A stretch of DNA of 64,000 nt from Lachnospiraceae bacterium UBA7050 (GTDB lineage: Bacteria > Bacillota > Clostridia > Lachnospirales > Lachnospiraceae): the NCBI GenBank assembly GCA_002493905.1, contig DLAJ01000023.1:20466-84465 (forward strand). The letters run 5' to 3'. Positions 26,504 through 36,421 of this stretch are shown here, piece by piece; the first letter of the stretch is position 1, and each line of letters begins with the position of its first letter. Made by a program: the position numbers and the translations under genes. A model generated the notes under the pieces. That model made no database searches, was not told the origin of the DNA, and was given only the letters and a program-made list of their open reading frames with translations.

Positions 26504-27502
26504 ATGCCGAAATCAGAGCAGCAAAAGGCAAAACTGTTATATCTGTTACAATTATTGAAAGAACGTTCCGATGAGGCGCATCCGGTTCCTGCGAAGGCGA
26601 TGATCGACTATCTTGCTGCGAGGGATATCCGCGTTGAGCGAAAGACGATTTATGCTGATATTGAGGTGCTGCGTGAATTTGGATATGACATCATCTTAAA
26701 CCGTTCCAAAAAAGGCGGGGGTTACTATCTTGCCGAAAGGGAATTTGAGCTGCCGGAGCTGAAGCTTCTTGTTGATCTGGTGCAGTCTTCAAAGTTTATC
26801 ACACAGAAAAAATCGCGTGAATTTATTAAGAAGCTGGAAGGCTTTGCAAGTGTGTATGAGGCCAGACAGCTCCAAAGACAGGTGTTTGTCGCTAACCGCG
26901 TCAAAACAGAGAATGAGAGTATCTATTATCTGGTGGACGAGATTTACCGTGCGATCGACACCGGCTGCATGATTGCATTCCAGTATGTGGAGATGACGCC
27001 GGATAAAAAAGAACGCCTGAAGCGCGGGGGGAAAACATACAAAGTGAGTCCCTGGGCACTGACATGGAATGACGACTGTTATTATCTGATCGCATATGAT
27101 CATGAGGCGGGTATCATCAAACACTACAGGGTGGACCGCATGCACCGGATTACGCTGCTTACAGAGGCGCGCAAGGGGCAGGATGAGTTTCGCGCATTTG
27201 ACCCGGCGGCATATTGTAAAAAGACGTTCCGGATGTTCGCGGGAGAAGAGGAAGTTGTGACGCTGCGCTTTGAGGAGAGCTACAGCGGCATCGTGTTTGA
27301 CCGCTTTGGAAAAGAGATTCCGCTCCACAGGAAAGCGGACGGGCAGTTTACGATTTCTGTGCCGATCATGGTGAGCAATCAGTTTTTTGGATGGCTTGCG
27401 GGACTCGGAACGGGTGTGCGCGTGGAAGCGCCCGCGCGTGTGGTGGAAGAATATCAATTGTTTTTGAAACGGATATTAAGCCAGTATGAGAAGTCAATCT
27501 AA
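26504..27502 (+). CDS. WYL-domain transcriptional regulator
   Basis: A 332-residue regulator of the DeoR/YafY-like type. Residues 1-85 form a winged helix (KLLYLLQLLKERSDE, then VERKTIYADIEVLREFGYDI). The WYL domain follows at about 140-225: AFQYVEM, KVSPWALTWNDDCYYLIAYD and the KHYRVDRM block. A C-terminal extension has MFAGEEEVVTLRF and the WLAGLG element of the WCX subdomain. GGGAAGGGGGG lies just before the ATG. WYL proteins sense nucleic-acid or nucleotide ligands in the cases known; here no target is evident. The gene stands alone. Confidence 0.9.
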   Translation: MPKSEQQKAKLLYLLQLLKERSDEAHPVPAKAMIDYLAARDIRVERKTIYADIEVLREFGYDIILNRSKKGGGYYLAEREFELPELKLLVDLVQSSKFITQKKSREFIKKLEGFASVYEARQLQRQVFVANRVKTENESIYYLVDEIYRAIDTGCMIAFQYVEMTPDKKERLKRGGKTYKVSPWALTWNDDCYYLIAYDHEAGIIKHYRVDRMHRITLLTEARKGQDEFRAFDPAAYCKKTFRMFAGEEEVVTLRFEESYSGIVFDRFGKEIPLHRKADGQFTISVPIMVSNQFFGWLAGLGTGVRVEAPARVVEEYQLFLKRILSQYEKSI

Positions 27503-27646
27503 TAGTAAACCCGCGCCGGACGAAGCGGAACGCAGGCGTGGGCGGTAATAGTGATTTTAGGGTAGGAAGACCGGAAAAACATAAACATAAATAAGGCTGC
27601 GCAGCAAACGGATAATCCGGAGCGGCCGTTTAGGAAGGAACAGGGT

Positions 27647-28822
27647 ATGAAAATTGAATTTGCTAAAAGAATGGACAACTTTGAAGAGGGCATCTTTCAG
27701 GTGCTGAATGAAAAGCGCTTTGCGCTGGAGGAAGAGGGCCGCAAAGTGTATAATCTTTCGGTCGGAACGCCGGACTTTCCGGTGCCGGAACACATTATGA
27801 ATGCGGTTGTAGAAGCGGCAAAAAAGCCGGAAAATTATAAGTATGCCCTGCGTGATCTGCCAGAGCTGATCGATGCGGTGAAGCAAAGATATCAGAACCG
27901 CTACGGCGTGACGCTGGCTGACGAAGAGATTACTTCTGTTTATGGCTCGCAGGAGGGGATCACGCATATTGCGCTTCCGCTTTGTAATCCGGGCGATGTC
28001 GTTCTTGTACCGAATCCGGGATATCAGATTTTCTCCATCGGACCGGAATTGTGCGGCGCGGAGACTGCCGCGTATGATCTGATCGAAGAGAATGGATATC
28101 TGCCAGATTTATCGGCAATCCCGGAGGAACTGCTGAAACGGGTCAAATTTATGATGATTTCATATCCGCTTAACCCTGTCTGCAAATGCGCGCCGGAAAG
28201 CTTTTATGAGGAGGTCATTGCATGGGCGAAAAAGCACCACATTGTCCTTGTGCATGATAACGCGTATTCCGACATCATTTATGACGGAGTGCCCGGACGT
28301 TCGATTCTTTCTTATGAAGGAGCAAAAGAAGTTGCGGTTGAGTTTTACTCGCTGTCAAAGTCATTTAATTATACGGGCGCGAGAGTGAGCTTTCTGACCG
28401 GAAACGCAGAAATCGTGCAGCGCTTTAAGCGTCTGCGCAGTCAGATTGACTATGGCACGTTCCTGCCGGTACAATATGGTGCGATCGCAGCGCTGACCGG
28501 TCCGGATGAGATGGTAAAAGAACAATGCGCAGCGTATCAGGAACGGAGGGACGCACTCTGTGGAGGACTGCGTGCGATTGGCTGGAATATTCCTGACAGC
28601 GAGGGGACGATGTTCGCATGGGGGAAAATTCCCGAACGCTTTGGAGACGACGATACAGCATTCGTTATGGAACTGATGGAAAAAACAGGCGTGCTCTGCA
28701 CGCCCGGAAGCAGCTTCGGTCCGCTGGGAAGGGGACATGTGCGCTTCGCACTTGTGCTTCCCGCGGAGCAGATACGCGAAGCTGTGAAAGTAATTGATGA
28801 AAGCGGAATCCTGAAATCGTGA
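27647..28822 (+). CDS. PLP-dependent aminotransferase, class I/II
   Basis: A 391-residue fold-type I aminotransferase. The PLP lysine is in SLSKSFNYTGAR, the cofactor-ring Asp is in VHDNAYSDIIYD, and the phosphate Arg is the one in GAR. The N-terminus VYNLSVGTPDFPVP is typical. The motif normally NYPNNPTG reads SYPLNPVCK here, an unusual variant that keeps the second Asn-Pro. Candidates are aspartate, alanine or LL-diaminopimelate aminotransferases; the sequence does not decide. AGGAAGGAACAGGGT precedes the ATG. It converges with the GLUG protein gene, leaving only six bases between the stops. Confidence 0.88.
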   Translation: MKIEFAKRMDNFEEGIFQVLNEKRFALEEEGRKVYNLSVGTPDFPVPEHIMNAVVEAAKKPENYKYALRDLPELIDAVKQRYQNRYGVTLADEEITSVYGSQEGITHIALPLCNPGDVVLVPNPGYQIFSIGPELCGAETAAYDLIEENGYLPDLSAIPEELLKRVKFMMISYPLNPVCKCAPESFYEEVIAWAKKHHIVLVHDNAYSDIIYDGVPGRSILSYEGAKEVAVEFYSLSKSFNYTGARVSFLTGNAEIVQRFKRLRSQIDYGTFLPVQYGAIAALTGPDEMVKEQCAAYQERRDALCGGLRAIGWNIPDSEGTMFAWGKIPERFGDDDTAFVMELMEKTGVLCTPGSSFGPLGRGHVRFALVLPAEQIREAVKVIDESGILKS

Positions 28823-28828
28823 GCATCT

Positions 28829-31800
28829 TTACGGTGCTGCCTTGGACAGCGAATCGATCACATCGTCAGGTACCGTGAGATTTTCGTCAGGCACAGATTC
28901 CCGGAAGTGCAGTTCCGCACTTAAGGATACCGGTACGTCTGCAACGATCACTTTGACGCTGCCGAAACAGGAAAAGCGGATATTTTCTATGCCTTTGTCT
29001 GTGATCGTGATCTGAATCGACCCGCTTCCTAATGTGGCGGAAAGATTCTCCATGTCTGGAAGAATGGTATGGGCCGCCTGCGCCATGCCGTTTTCATCCA
29101 AAGTAAGCAGGTAGGTATAAATTCCGTCGTTCTCGGTGCATTCGATCTCTCCGTTGACGCAAAGCTGATAAGCCAGTGACAACAGATGTTCAGGAGAGGA
29201 GAGTTCCGGTTCGGCGGTGTTATCCCGGTTTCCGGAACTGTTATACACATTTCCGTTTGATAAATAATAAGTATGGTCGTTTTTCCGGATACTGTTGACT
29301 TCAAGGCCGTTTGCATGAATGCGGTTCCATACCAGTTCATCGTTTAGTACCAACGGACCGCAGTCGGCAGCGAGAGATACATCGGCGGTCAGCGGCTCTC
29401 TTGCATTCAGATCGATCCATGATTCTAACAGCCGGAATACCGCGTCGTCTGTGACGGGTTCTGTTTTTTTCGCACCGGAAATCTGTTCCCGGATACGTTG
29501 AGGAAGTTCCACATCAGAACTGTTTTTGTCTGTAACTGTAAGAACCGCAGTGATGGCGATTGGGGTATTCTCATCATCGGAACATAGACCATCAGCATGA
29601 AAACGCAGTTCCGCCAATTCTCCGCCGCGCTTCACAAGAACGATTTCCATCGGATTCGCATGGGACAAATCGCCCGCGGCCGACGGAAGCAGGTTTTCTA
29701 AAATAGAAAGTGCGGTGTCTCCGTCAACGGTCACACTGTAAATCCGTTCTCCCTGATTTTTGAACACAGAAATGTCAGAACCCTTATACAGTGCAATGAC
29801 GTCGCTCAGCAGATTGGGATAGTCGGGAAATGATCCGTTCATCTCAAAAGACTGTCCGTTTTCCAAATAGACCAGTCCCTCACAGTAGTAGAATGACGCT
29901 CCGTACTGCTCGGCGCAGATGACCCGTTTTCCTTCCGACTGCGATCTGGTGATCAGTGTTTCCATGTGGTGGTGCTGGTTGTCTATCTGTGTTTCTAAAG
30001 TCAGATGCGTAGTCAGATTTTCTTTCCCATCATATTTTTTTAGCAAAAAGTAGACATCCAGACTATCTTTCAGCCCTGAGAAAAGGAAAATCAGAATGCC
30101 TGCTGCGATTCCCGCGGTCAGAATACCAAGGGCAATGAGCAGACCTTTGCGGCGTTTTTTTCTGATTTTAAGAGGGGCGGCAGAAACGTCCTGTGCCGTG
30201 TCGTTTCGCACTGCGTCATTTTGTGCTGCACCGTCCTGCGGTGCGTCATTCTCATTTTGTGCCGTGCCGTCCTGCGCTGTGTCTGCAGCGCATTCCGCTG
30301 CTTTTCTGCGGCGGTGATGCTTTACAATTCCGAAAGTGAGACAAGAGATCAGAGCCGCAGCCAGGGCAAAAACAGCAATCAAAACCGGCCAGTTCGCCGA
30401 TTGAGAGACGACGGCAATTTCCAGCGTCGGGCCGGAGACGGTAGTCAGCAGATAGCTGCCGGCATTTTCGGTGTCCAGCTTTACCCATCCGTTTTGATTT
30501 CGCGCATAGAGTTCCAAACCGTCGCTATCTCCGGTGGGGGACAAGTAACGGATGATATGTGTATTCGAGTCAAGACCATCCAGCTGCCATGTTTCTGTGA
30601 GTTTGCGGCGGCTGAAAAATGTACTGCTGAAAAGTTCTGAAGCTTCATTTTCAGGAACATTCGTTTTTACCGCAGTGAAAATATCCTCGTCGCGGAACAG
30701 CCCCTCGGCTAAAAAGACGTAGCGCCCGTCGTCACGCTTTGCATCGCAGGCGAGGGTGGAAATATATTGGGTATAAACAGCAGTGACATCCGTATCAAAT
30801 GTCAGACTGGTTAAGTCCTGGATATCCCATGTGCCGAAGCTGCCATTTAGAGGCGGGATGTCTGGGAAAATGTCTTCGCTAAAAGAGTCGCCATAATCAA
30901 ATGTTACTTTTTTTAGAATTCGATCCTGAGCCAGGAAGCGCAGGGTGAGGTGCTTAAACTCACTGGGAAGTCCCTCTACCTGAAGCAGGCTGGAATAATT
31001 CATTGCTTCCGCCTGACCGGAAAGGCTGACGCGGTCCAGACCTGCCAGATCATCGGACACAAAATAATTATCCTGAAAGGCTCCCTGAACACTGCCGGAG
31101 ACAGCTCCGGCGTATTGGTCATAATCTGTGATCTGCACGAAAGAATAACAGCGGGAGACTGTTCCGCCGGAATCATCGGAGGAAGCAGCTGCACCGGTGA
31201 TTCCACCGATATAGTCTCCACCGGAGAGCCAGCACTTGGCAAAGCAGTCCTGAATGGTTCCGCCGGAAAAGCCGGTAATGCCTCCTACATAGTCCCCTGA
31301 TTCGCTGCTGATGGTTCCGTAGCCTTCACAGCAGATAATAAGTCCCAAGTCCGAAAGACCGCAGATTCCGCCCGTATAATCGCGGCGGCCGGTGACAGAA
31401 CCGTAATTGATGCATTTTTGTAATATCGCTTTTAGTTCATATTCCCGGCGGTAGAGCGGTACATCGGAAGACAGATCGTCCTCCGGGTCCAGCGCGTATT
31501 CTACTGCCATGGAACCAGCGATGCCGCCCGTATTGATATCTCCTGCGACGCCGGCATAATTGATGCAGGAGAGAATTTTGCCGCTTGTCACCGCATTGAT
31601 ATCCTCCAGTGAGGTGTCGGATAAAAGATCCTGGCCGGAGCCGGATTCTATCCCGTAAACGGCGTCAAAAATGGTATTCATGGTCTGATTCAGCTGGGTG
31701 TTGACGGCACGAAGATCGTCAGTCAGCGTGCCGGAAGTGCTGTCAATCATGAGATTCAGTGTTTCCATCTGTTGGCTGAGTTGTTTCATGGAGTCTAAAA

Positions 31801-33769
31801 GCGCGTCTGAAGCGTTGTCAATTTCCATGCCGGGGTGGGCGATCTGAATGGACTCCACACTGTTTAGATAGCGAAACAGATCTGCCGTTTGGGCAAGGAT
31901 ATCCGTCCCGTTTTTGGAACCGTCGCGGAAAATGTCCATGGCGTCCGATACGGTTCCAAATGCGTCTTCTAGTCCGTCGGAAAGTTCTTCTGCATCCTTG
32001 AGCGCATCCTGCAGATGCCGGGATGCCTCATCCATGGGATCGGACATTTGAATGATGATGTCCAGTCCTGCCTGAATTTCGTTTAGTCCGTCCTGAAAAC
32101 GGTCACTGTCTGTATCCGGATTTTCCCTTATTGTTTCGGCTCCGTCGTTGATTGTCTGCAGCGCGACGCACATTTCATTCATGGAATCAGATAGTTCGCC
32201 GGCCGCAGCGGAGGCTTCACTCATGCCGGATGTTTCGAATGCGCCGGACAGCCTGCTGAAAGCGTCGGAGTCTGCTGCAGCGGCAGAGGAAAGGTCTGAA
32301 AGTCCGTCTGTAATATCGCTGAGTCCTTCGTCGGTCTGATCCTGATTTTCTGTGTCGGCGAGTTTTCTTATCCCGTCGTTGATCTTTCTCAGTCCTGCCT
32401 GCATCAGATCGCCGGCGCGGCTGAAATCATCGGCAGCAAGCCGGAGATCCTGGGCTGCCTGACCGCTGAACTGTTCTGTGTCCGCCAGCTGGAGCGTGGC
32501 AGTATGCAGAAGGTCAAAACCGCGGGAGAGCACTTCCGACAGTCCGACGGTGTCTTCTGTAATCTGCGATAGGCGTCCGACGGTGTCCGAGAGGATGCTG
32601 CTGGCCCGATTGATTTCATCAATGGCGTTGCTGCCATAATCAGAATACAAATCAGACAGAGTATCCACATGGTTTATGGCGCTGTCAACGGTGCCGCTGA
32701 TTCCGGTAAGCTGGCCCGACAGATCGGAGCCGAGGGAATCCGCATCCGCTGCCGCATTGTCGATCAGCGTGTTGAGCCGGTTTAATTCCTGACGGATATT
32801 TTCTAACTGATCCATCGTGAGATTCAGTATAATATAAGGTTCTGCCTGACCCGCGATCCCACCGATGTCCTTACGGCCAAAAACCTCGCCGCGGTTGACG
32901 CAGCCGGTGATATGTCCGCTGCTGCGCCCTGCAATCCCGCCTACGTTGTAACCGATATGCTGATAGCCGATCACAGCCAGATTTGTGCAGCTTTTTATCG
33001 TGCCGGAAGAGTATCCGGCGATGCCTCCGGTATCGGTAGCGATATTCACCGTATCAAGCGCATGAATATCGTATAGATCATTGGAGGCGCCGAAATTCAA
33101 CTCGTTGATGTCGAGACTGGGATCGGCGCCGGCAATGTTGACATAAACCCTGTTCTCACAGATGGAGATTGTGCCGAGATTTCTTCCGGCGATGCCGCCG
33201 GTCATGCTCTTTCCGGTGACGCTGCCGCCGGCTGTGCAGTTCCGGATGGTACCGGTCTGGCCGTTGATGCCTGCAATGCCGCCTACGCTGTTTCCGCCGG
33301 ATACCGTTCCGGTAAAAGAGCAGTTCTTAATGATACCGTTGTTTTCTCCGGCAATGCCGCCGGCGTTGTCTTTGGAACCATCTGGCAGAATATTGCCGGT
33401 AACGTTCAGATCGCGGACGATACCGCTGGGCTGGATGGTTCCGAACAGACCGATGGGGGAAATGCTGCCGGACAAGGTGAGACCGGAAATGGTGTGCCCG
33501 CCGCCGTCGAAAGTGCCTCCAAAAGTAGGGATCGGTGAAAATTCTACGTTGGAAAGGGAAATGTCGGCGGTAAGCACCACCGTTTTGTCCTGGGACCATG
33601 CATCCAGTCTGCAGTATTCCGCAAGATCGATCAGATCCGCGGCCGTGTTTAGATAAAAGGTATCGTTATCCGGCGCCGCGGATGCCGGAAGTCCCGGTCC
33701 GGTGCAGACAAGGATCAATATCAGAAAGAGTGCAAGCCTACGTATGTTCCGATAATTATGCTTCTTCAT
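28829..33769 (-). CDS. Giant GLUG-repeat surface protein with coiled-coil and two membrane helices
   Basis: A 1646-residue protein. A signal peptide (residues 1-31, ALFLILILVCTGPGLPASAA) leads into beta-helix-like GLUG repeats (about 95-330 and again about 770-960; units such as GGIAGENNGIIKNC and GGITGFSGGTIQDC). Between them, residues about 335-750 are long amphipathic helices with LSDGL/LQDAL-type heptads, like the helical regions of YhgE/Pip proteins. A membrane helix lies near 1185 (WPVLIAVFALAAALISCLTF), then an Ala/Gln/Asp/Asn repeat linker, a second helix near 1260 and a C-terminal domain of about 360 residues. GGAGGAG is four bases upstream of the start, which overlaps the MMPL gene by 14 bp, so the two are coupled. 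Confidence 0.85.
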   Translation of the reverse strand: MKKHNYRNIRRLALFLILILVCTGPGLPASAAPDNDTFYLNTAADLIDLAEYCRLDAWSQDKTVVLTADISLSNVEFSPIPTFGGTFDGGGHTISGLTLSGSISPIGLFGTIQPSGIVRDLNVTGNILPDGSKDNAGGIAGENNGIIKNCSFTGTVSGGNSVGGIAGINGQTGTIRNCTAGGSVTGKSMTGGIAGRNLGTISICENRVYVNIAGADPSLDINELNFGASNDLYDIHALDTVNIATDTGGIAGYSSGTIKSCTNLAVIGYQHIGYNVGGIAGRSSGHITGCVNRGEVFGRKDIGGIAGQAEPYIILNLTMDQLENIRQELNRLNTLIDNAAADADSLGSDLSGQLTGISGTVDSAINHVDTLSDLYSDYGSNAIDEINRASSILSDTVGRLSQITEDTVGLSEVLSRGFDLLHTATLQLADTEQFSGQAAQDLRLAADDFSRAGDLMQAGLRKINDGIRKLADTENQDQTDEGLSDITDGLSDLSSAAAADSDAFSRLSGAFETSGMSEASAAAGELSDSMNEMCVALQTINDGAETIRENPDTDSDRFQDGLNEIQAGLDIIIQMSDPMDEASRHLQDALKDAEELSDGLEDAFGTVSDAMDIFRDGSKNGTDILAQTADLFRYLNSVESIQIAHPGMEIDNASDALLDSMKQLSQQMETLNLMIDSTSGTLTDDLRAVNTQLNQTMNTIFDAVYGIESGSGQDLLSDTSLEDINAVTSGKILSCINYAGVAGDINTGGIAGSMAVEYALDPEDDLSSDVPLYRREYELKAILQKCINYGSVTGRRDYTGGICGLSDLGLIICCEGYGTISSESGDYVGGITGFSGGTIQDCFAKCWLSGGDYIGGITGAAASSDDSGGTVSRCYSFVQITDYDQYAGAVSGSVQGAFQDNYFVSDDLAGLDRVSLSGQAEAMNYSSLLQVEGLPSEFKHLTLRFLAQDRILKKVTFDYGDSFSEDIFPDIPPLNGSFGTWDIQDLTSLTFDTDVTAVYTQYISTLACDAKRDDGRYVFLAEGLFRDEDIFTAVKTNVPENEASELFSSTFFSRRKLTETWQLDGLDSNTHIIRYLSPTGDSDGLELYARNQNGWVKLDTENAGSYLLTTVSGPTLEIAVVSQSANWPVLIAVFALAAALISCLTFGIVKHHRRRKAAECAADTAQDGTAQNENDAPQDGAAQNDAVRNDTAQDVSAAPLKIRKKRRKGLLIALGILTAGIAAGILIFLFSGLKDSLDVYFLLKKYDGKENLTTHLTLETQIDNQHHHMETLITRSQSEGKRVICAEQYGASFYYCEGLVYLENGQSFEMNGSFPDYPNLLSDVIALYKGSDISVFKNQGERIYSVTVDGDTALSILENLLPSAAGDLSHANPMEIVLVKRGGELAELRFHADGLCSDDENTPIAITAVLTVTDKNSSDVELPQRIREQISGAKKTEPVTDDAVFRLLESWIDLNAREPLTADVSLAADCGPLVLNDELVWNRIHANGLEVNSIRKNDHTYYLSNGNVYNSSGNRDNTAEPELSSPEHLLSLAYQLCVNGEIECTENDGIYTYLLTLDENGMAQAAHTILPDMENLSATLGSGSIQITITDKGIENIRFSCFGSVKVIVADVPVSLSAELHFRESVPDENLTVPDDVIDSLSKAAP

Positions 33770-36215
33770 GATTCTCCTCCTCTTTATGCGGATTTTCCTC
33801 CGTTGTGGAACCGGAAATCAGGCTGAGGTTGACGCTTCCATCTACGGTGGCGTGCATGATGCCGCTGACTGTACCGGAAACCTCTCCGCGGACCATGCCG
33901 TCCACACGGATGCGGCCCCTGGCATTCTTTTTTTGGAGCGCATTCGGCATGGAGAAAGAGGTCTTTTCAATGACAGTGCCGCCCAACAGAAGAATCTGCG
34001 GCAGAATGAACATGACCAGAATGATGGAGAGGATGGTGCCGCGGCCGAGGCTTTGACCGATGCCCACAATGGCGGCTTCGGAAGTCATCTGTCCGATTAA
34101 TATGCCGGCCACTGCCAGAATCGTTCCGGAGGTAATAATTGTGGGAAAGGCGAAATTCATTGTTTCAATGATCGCATCTTTATGATGCATTTCGTTTTTC
34201 AGGTCCATGTACCGGCTGGCGATGACGATGGCATAGTCAATATTCGCGCCCATCTGAATCGAACTGACGACCAGATAACTCATGAAAAACAGCGGTGTGC
34301 CCGTAAATGCAGGGAAAGAAAAATTAATCCAGATGCTTCCCTGAATGACTAATATCAGCAGAACGGGCATTCCGACGGATTTGAAGGTGAACAGCAGCAC
34401 GACCAGGACGATGAGGATGGAAACGACGCTGACCACCGTGTTATCGGTGCTGAACGATTCCCGAAAATCATATTCTGACGTGGAATTACCCGCAAGAAAA
34501 ACGGACTGCCCCGGATAATATTTCTGGGCAGTGTTCTTAATGGTGTCAAGAAATGCGTAAGTTTCCTCACCGCCCTCAGGAAGGGTAAGATAGAGCAGCA
34601 TCCGGTTGTACTCGTCACCCTGAAGCTGCAGCTTTGCGTTGTTCATCTGCTCCTGTGCGTCATTTAATAGTTCGGAGGCATCATCGTCTAATGAGACGTA
34701 GCCCTTATTGACCTGCTCGCAGACGAACAGGAACATATCGATAAGCGGAACACTGTAAGAGGAAATGCCGCCGATGACCTGGCCGTAGTCTCCCTCGCTG
34801 ACGGCATAGGACATGTATACCATCTGCACCAGTTCATAATCAAGACCAGCCAGCTCGGCGAACTGACGCGGGGTCAGCCTGTCGGCAAGCATATATCCGT
34901 CCAGCGCTTCAATATTAGACATGCCCATGGTGTAATCCACCTCGTCATAGGCTTCCAGTTCCGCAAGAAGCTGCCGTTCCGTATCATAGTCTCCGGTTGG
35001 GACCACGAGTGCCACCATGTTTTTGGAATTAAAATTGTCCTTAATCATCTGTTCAGCGATCTGTACTTCGTTGAGCTTGGGTGTTACGATATTGCCGTAG
35101 CCGTAAGCGTAAGGGCAGCTGCCGGAAAAATGAACGGCAAGCATTACAATGACAGCGAAAACAGGAGGAATGAGGAAGCGGGTTGCATAAGCAAATTTAC
35201 CTACAAAAGAGATTTTCGGGATAAAATTGCGGTGCGCCGTCCGATCCATCAGGGGACCGAAAAGAACCAAAAGACCGGGCATGACCAAAAAAACTGCCAG
35301 AAGCGCGAACAGAATGGCTTTAATCAGGCAGACCGCCATATCGGGGCCAAGCTTAAACTGCATGAAAAACATGGCAACAAGACCGCCGATGGTAGTCAGT
35401 GAGCTTGCCCCGATTTCCGGAATGGCTTTGCTCAGCGCTGTGATAACGGCCTCACGGACAGGAAGACTCTGATGTTCCTCCTTGTAACGGTTGCAGAGGA
35501 TGACCGCGTAATCCAGCGACAGTGCCAACTGTAGAATGCTGGTTACGGAATTAGATACAAAGGAAATTTTTCCTAACAGAAAGTTGCTGCCCATATTCAA
35601 AAGCATTCCGACTCCGAATGTCAGAATCAGAACCGGCACCTCGGCATAAGTCTGGCTTGTCAGGATCAGCACGATCACAATAATGATCGCTACATAGACC
35701 ATGATAATACTGACTTCACGATCGATGATGTCTCCTTTGGCATTACCGAGACCGGTAGAGACGAAAATATCCTGTCCGGACAAATAGCTTTTCACCTGCT
35801 CTAAAACATCGAGGCAGGCATCATCTTTCTCACTGTAATCAAAGGTGACGGAGTATAGTGCCGAAGCGTTGGCATAATGGTCGGGGCTGTCGTCGAACGC
35901 CACACTTTGGACTCCGTCCATACCTGCAATATGGTCTGCGATTTTTTGCGCGTCGTCCAGAAGAATGTTGGCGGCCATAATGTCTGCCGTGCCAAATGTA
36001 ATGAATTGATCTTCCATTACATCCAGACCCTGACGGGTTCCGGAATGTGTGGGCAGATAGGAGGTCAGGTCATTTTCCACGTCCACCCAGTTTCTGGAGA
36101 ATAGGGAGAAGACCAGACCGATGACTACGAGCAGAAAAATCAGATTCCGGCGGTCCACAATCTGGCTGGCAAGCTTGAACATAAATGATTCATTTGTTTT
36201 TTCTTTCTCTTTCAT
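33756..36215 (-). CDS. MMPL/RND-family transporter
   Basis: An 819-residue membrane protein with the duplicated RND plan: an N-terminal helix (LIFLLVVIGLVFSLFS), a large outer loop, a five- or six-helix bundle with SLDYAVILCNRYKEE, a second loop of about 250 residues, and the second bundle with MGANIDYAIVIASRYMD. The two (L/I)DYA motifs mark the proton-relay helices. The tail (after about 765) is hydrophilic, with Gly/Val/Ser and a Glu/His-rich end. MMPL proteins export lipids or hydrophobic compounds. It is the first gene of a two-gene operon and precedes the GLUG surface protein; ACGGAGATG lies before the start. Confidence 0.9.
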   Translation of the reverse strand: MKEKEKTNESFMFKLASQIVDRRNLIFLLVVIGLVFSLFSRNWVDVENDLTSYLPTHSGTRQGLDVMEDQFITFGTADIMAANILLDDAQKIADHIAGMDGVQSVAFDDSPDHYANASALYSVTFDYSEKDDACLDVLEQVKSYLSGQDIFVSTGLGNAKGDIIDREVSIIMVYVAIIIVIVLILTSQTYAEVPVLILTFGVGMLLNMGSNFLLGKISFVSNSVTSILQLALSLDYAVILCNRYKEEHQSLPVREAVITALSKAIPEIGASSLTTIGGLVAMFFMQFKLGPDMAVCLIKAILFALLAVFLVMPGLLVLFGPLMDRTAHRNFIPKISFVGKFAYATRFLIPPVFAVIVMLAVHFSGSCPYAYGYGNIVTPKLNEVQIAEQMIKDNFNSKNMVALVVPTGDYDTERQLLAELEAYDEVDYTMGMSNIEALDGYMLADRLTPRQFAELAGLDYELVQMVYMSYAVSEGDYGQVIGGISSYSVPLIDMFLFVCEQVNKGYVSLDDDASELLNDAQEQMNNAKLQLQGDEYNRMLLYLTLPEGGEETYAFLDTIKNTAQKYYPGQSVFLAGNSTSEYDFRESFSTDNTVVSVVSILIVLVVLLFTFKSVGMPVLLILVIQGSIWINFSFPAFTGTPLFFMSYLVVSSIQMGANIDYAIVIASRYMDLKNEMHHKDAIIETMNFAFPTIITSGTILAVAGILIGQMTSEAAIVGIGQSLGRGTILSIILVMFILPQILLLGGTVIEKTSFSMPNALQKKNARGRIRVDGMVRGEVSGTVSGIMHATVDGSVNLSLISGSTTEENPHKEEENHEEA

Positions 36216-36338
36216 GACACATCTCCGTTATGTAAATATCTATTTGTAAGAATAGCAAATGCGCAGGAAAAAGCAATATACAATTAGTGAGGGTTGTATA
36301 GGGATCAAAAACAGGAAAGCAGGCCGGTAAAGAACCCG

Positions 36339-36367
36339 TTGACATGACGGAACAAAATGTATATACT
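36339..36367 (+). promoter_or_regulatory. Sigma-A type promoter of nrdD
   Basis: TTGACA (36339-36344, perfect -35), a 17-base spacer and TATACT (36362-36367), 55 bases upstream of the nrdD start codon. Confidence 0.8.
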
Positions 36368-36378
36368 GGTTATTGTCG

Positions 36379-36394
36379 GTACTAGATATTGTGT
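36379..36394 (+). promoter_or_regulatory. Probable NrdR box
   Basis: GTACTAGATATTGTGT matches 13 of 16 positions of the NrdR consensus (ACACwATATATwGTGT) and lies directly downstream of the nrdD -10 element, a repressing position. A weaker half-match (11 of 16) overlaps the -10 at 36352-36367. NrdR usually binds two boxes about 31 bp apart; here they are 27 bp apart. Confidence 0.5.
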
Positions 36395-36421
36395 TTTGAA
36401 TAGTTTGGGAGGAAAGAGTAC

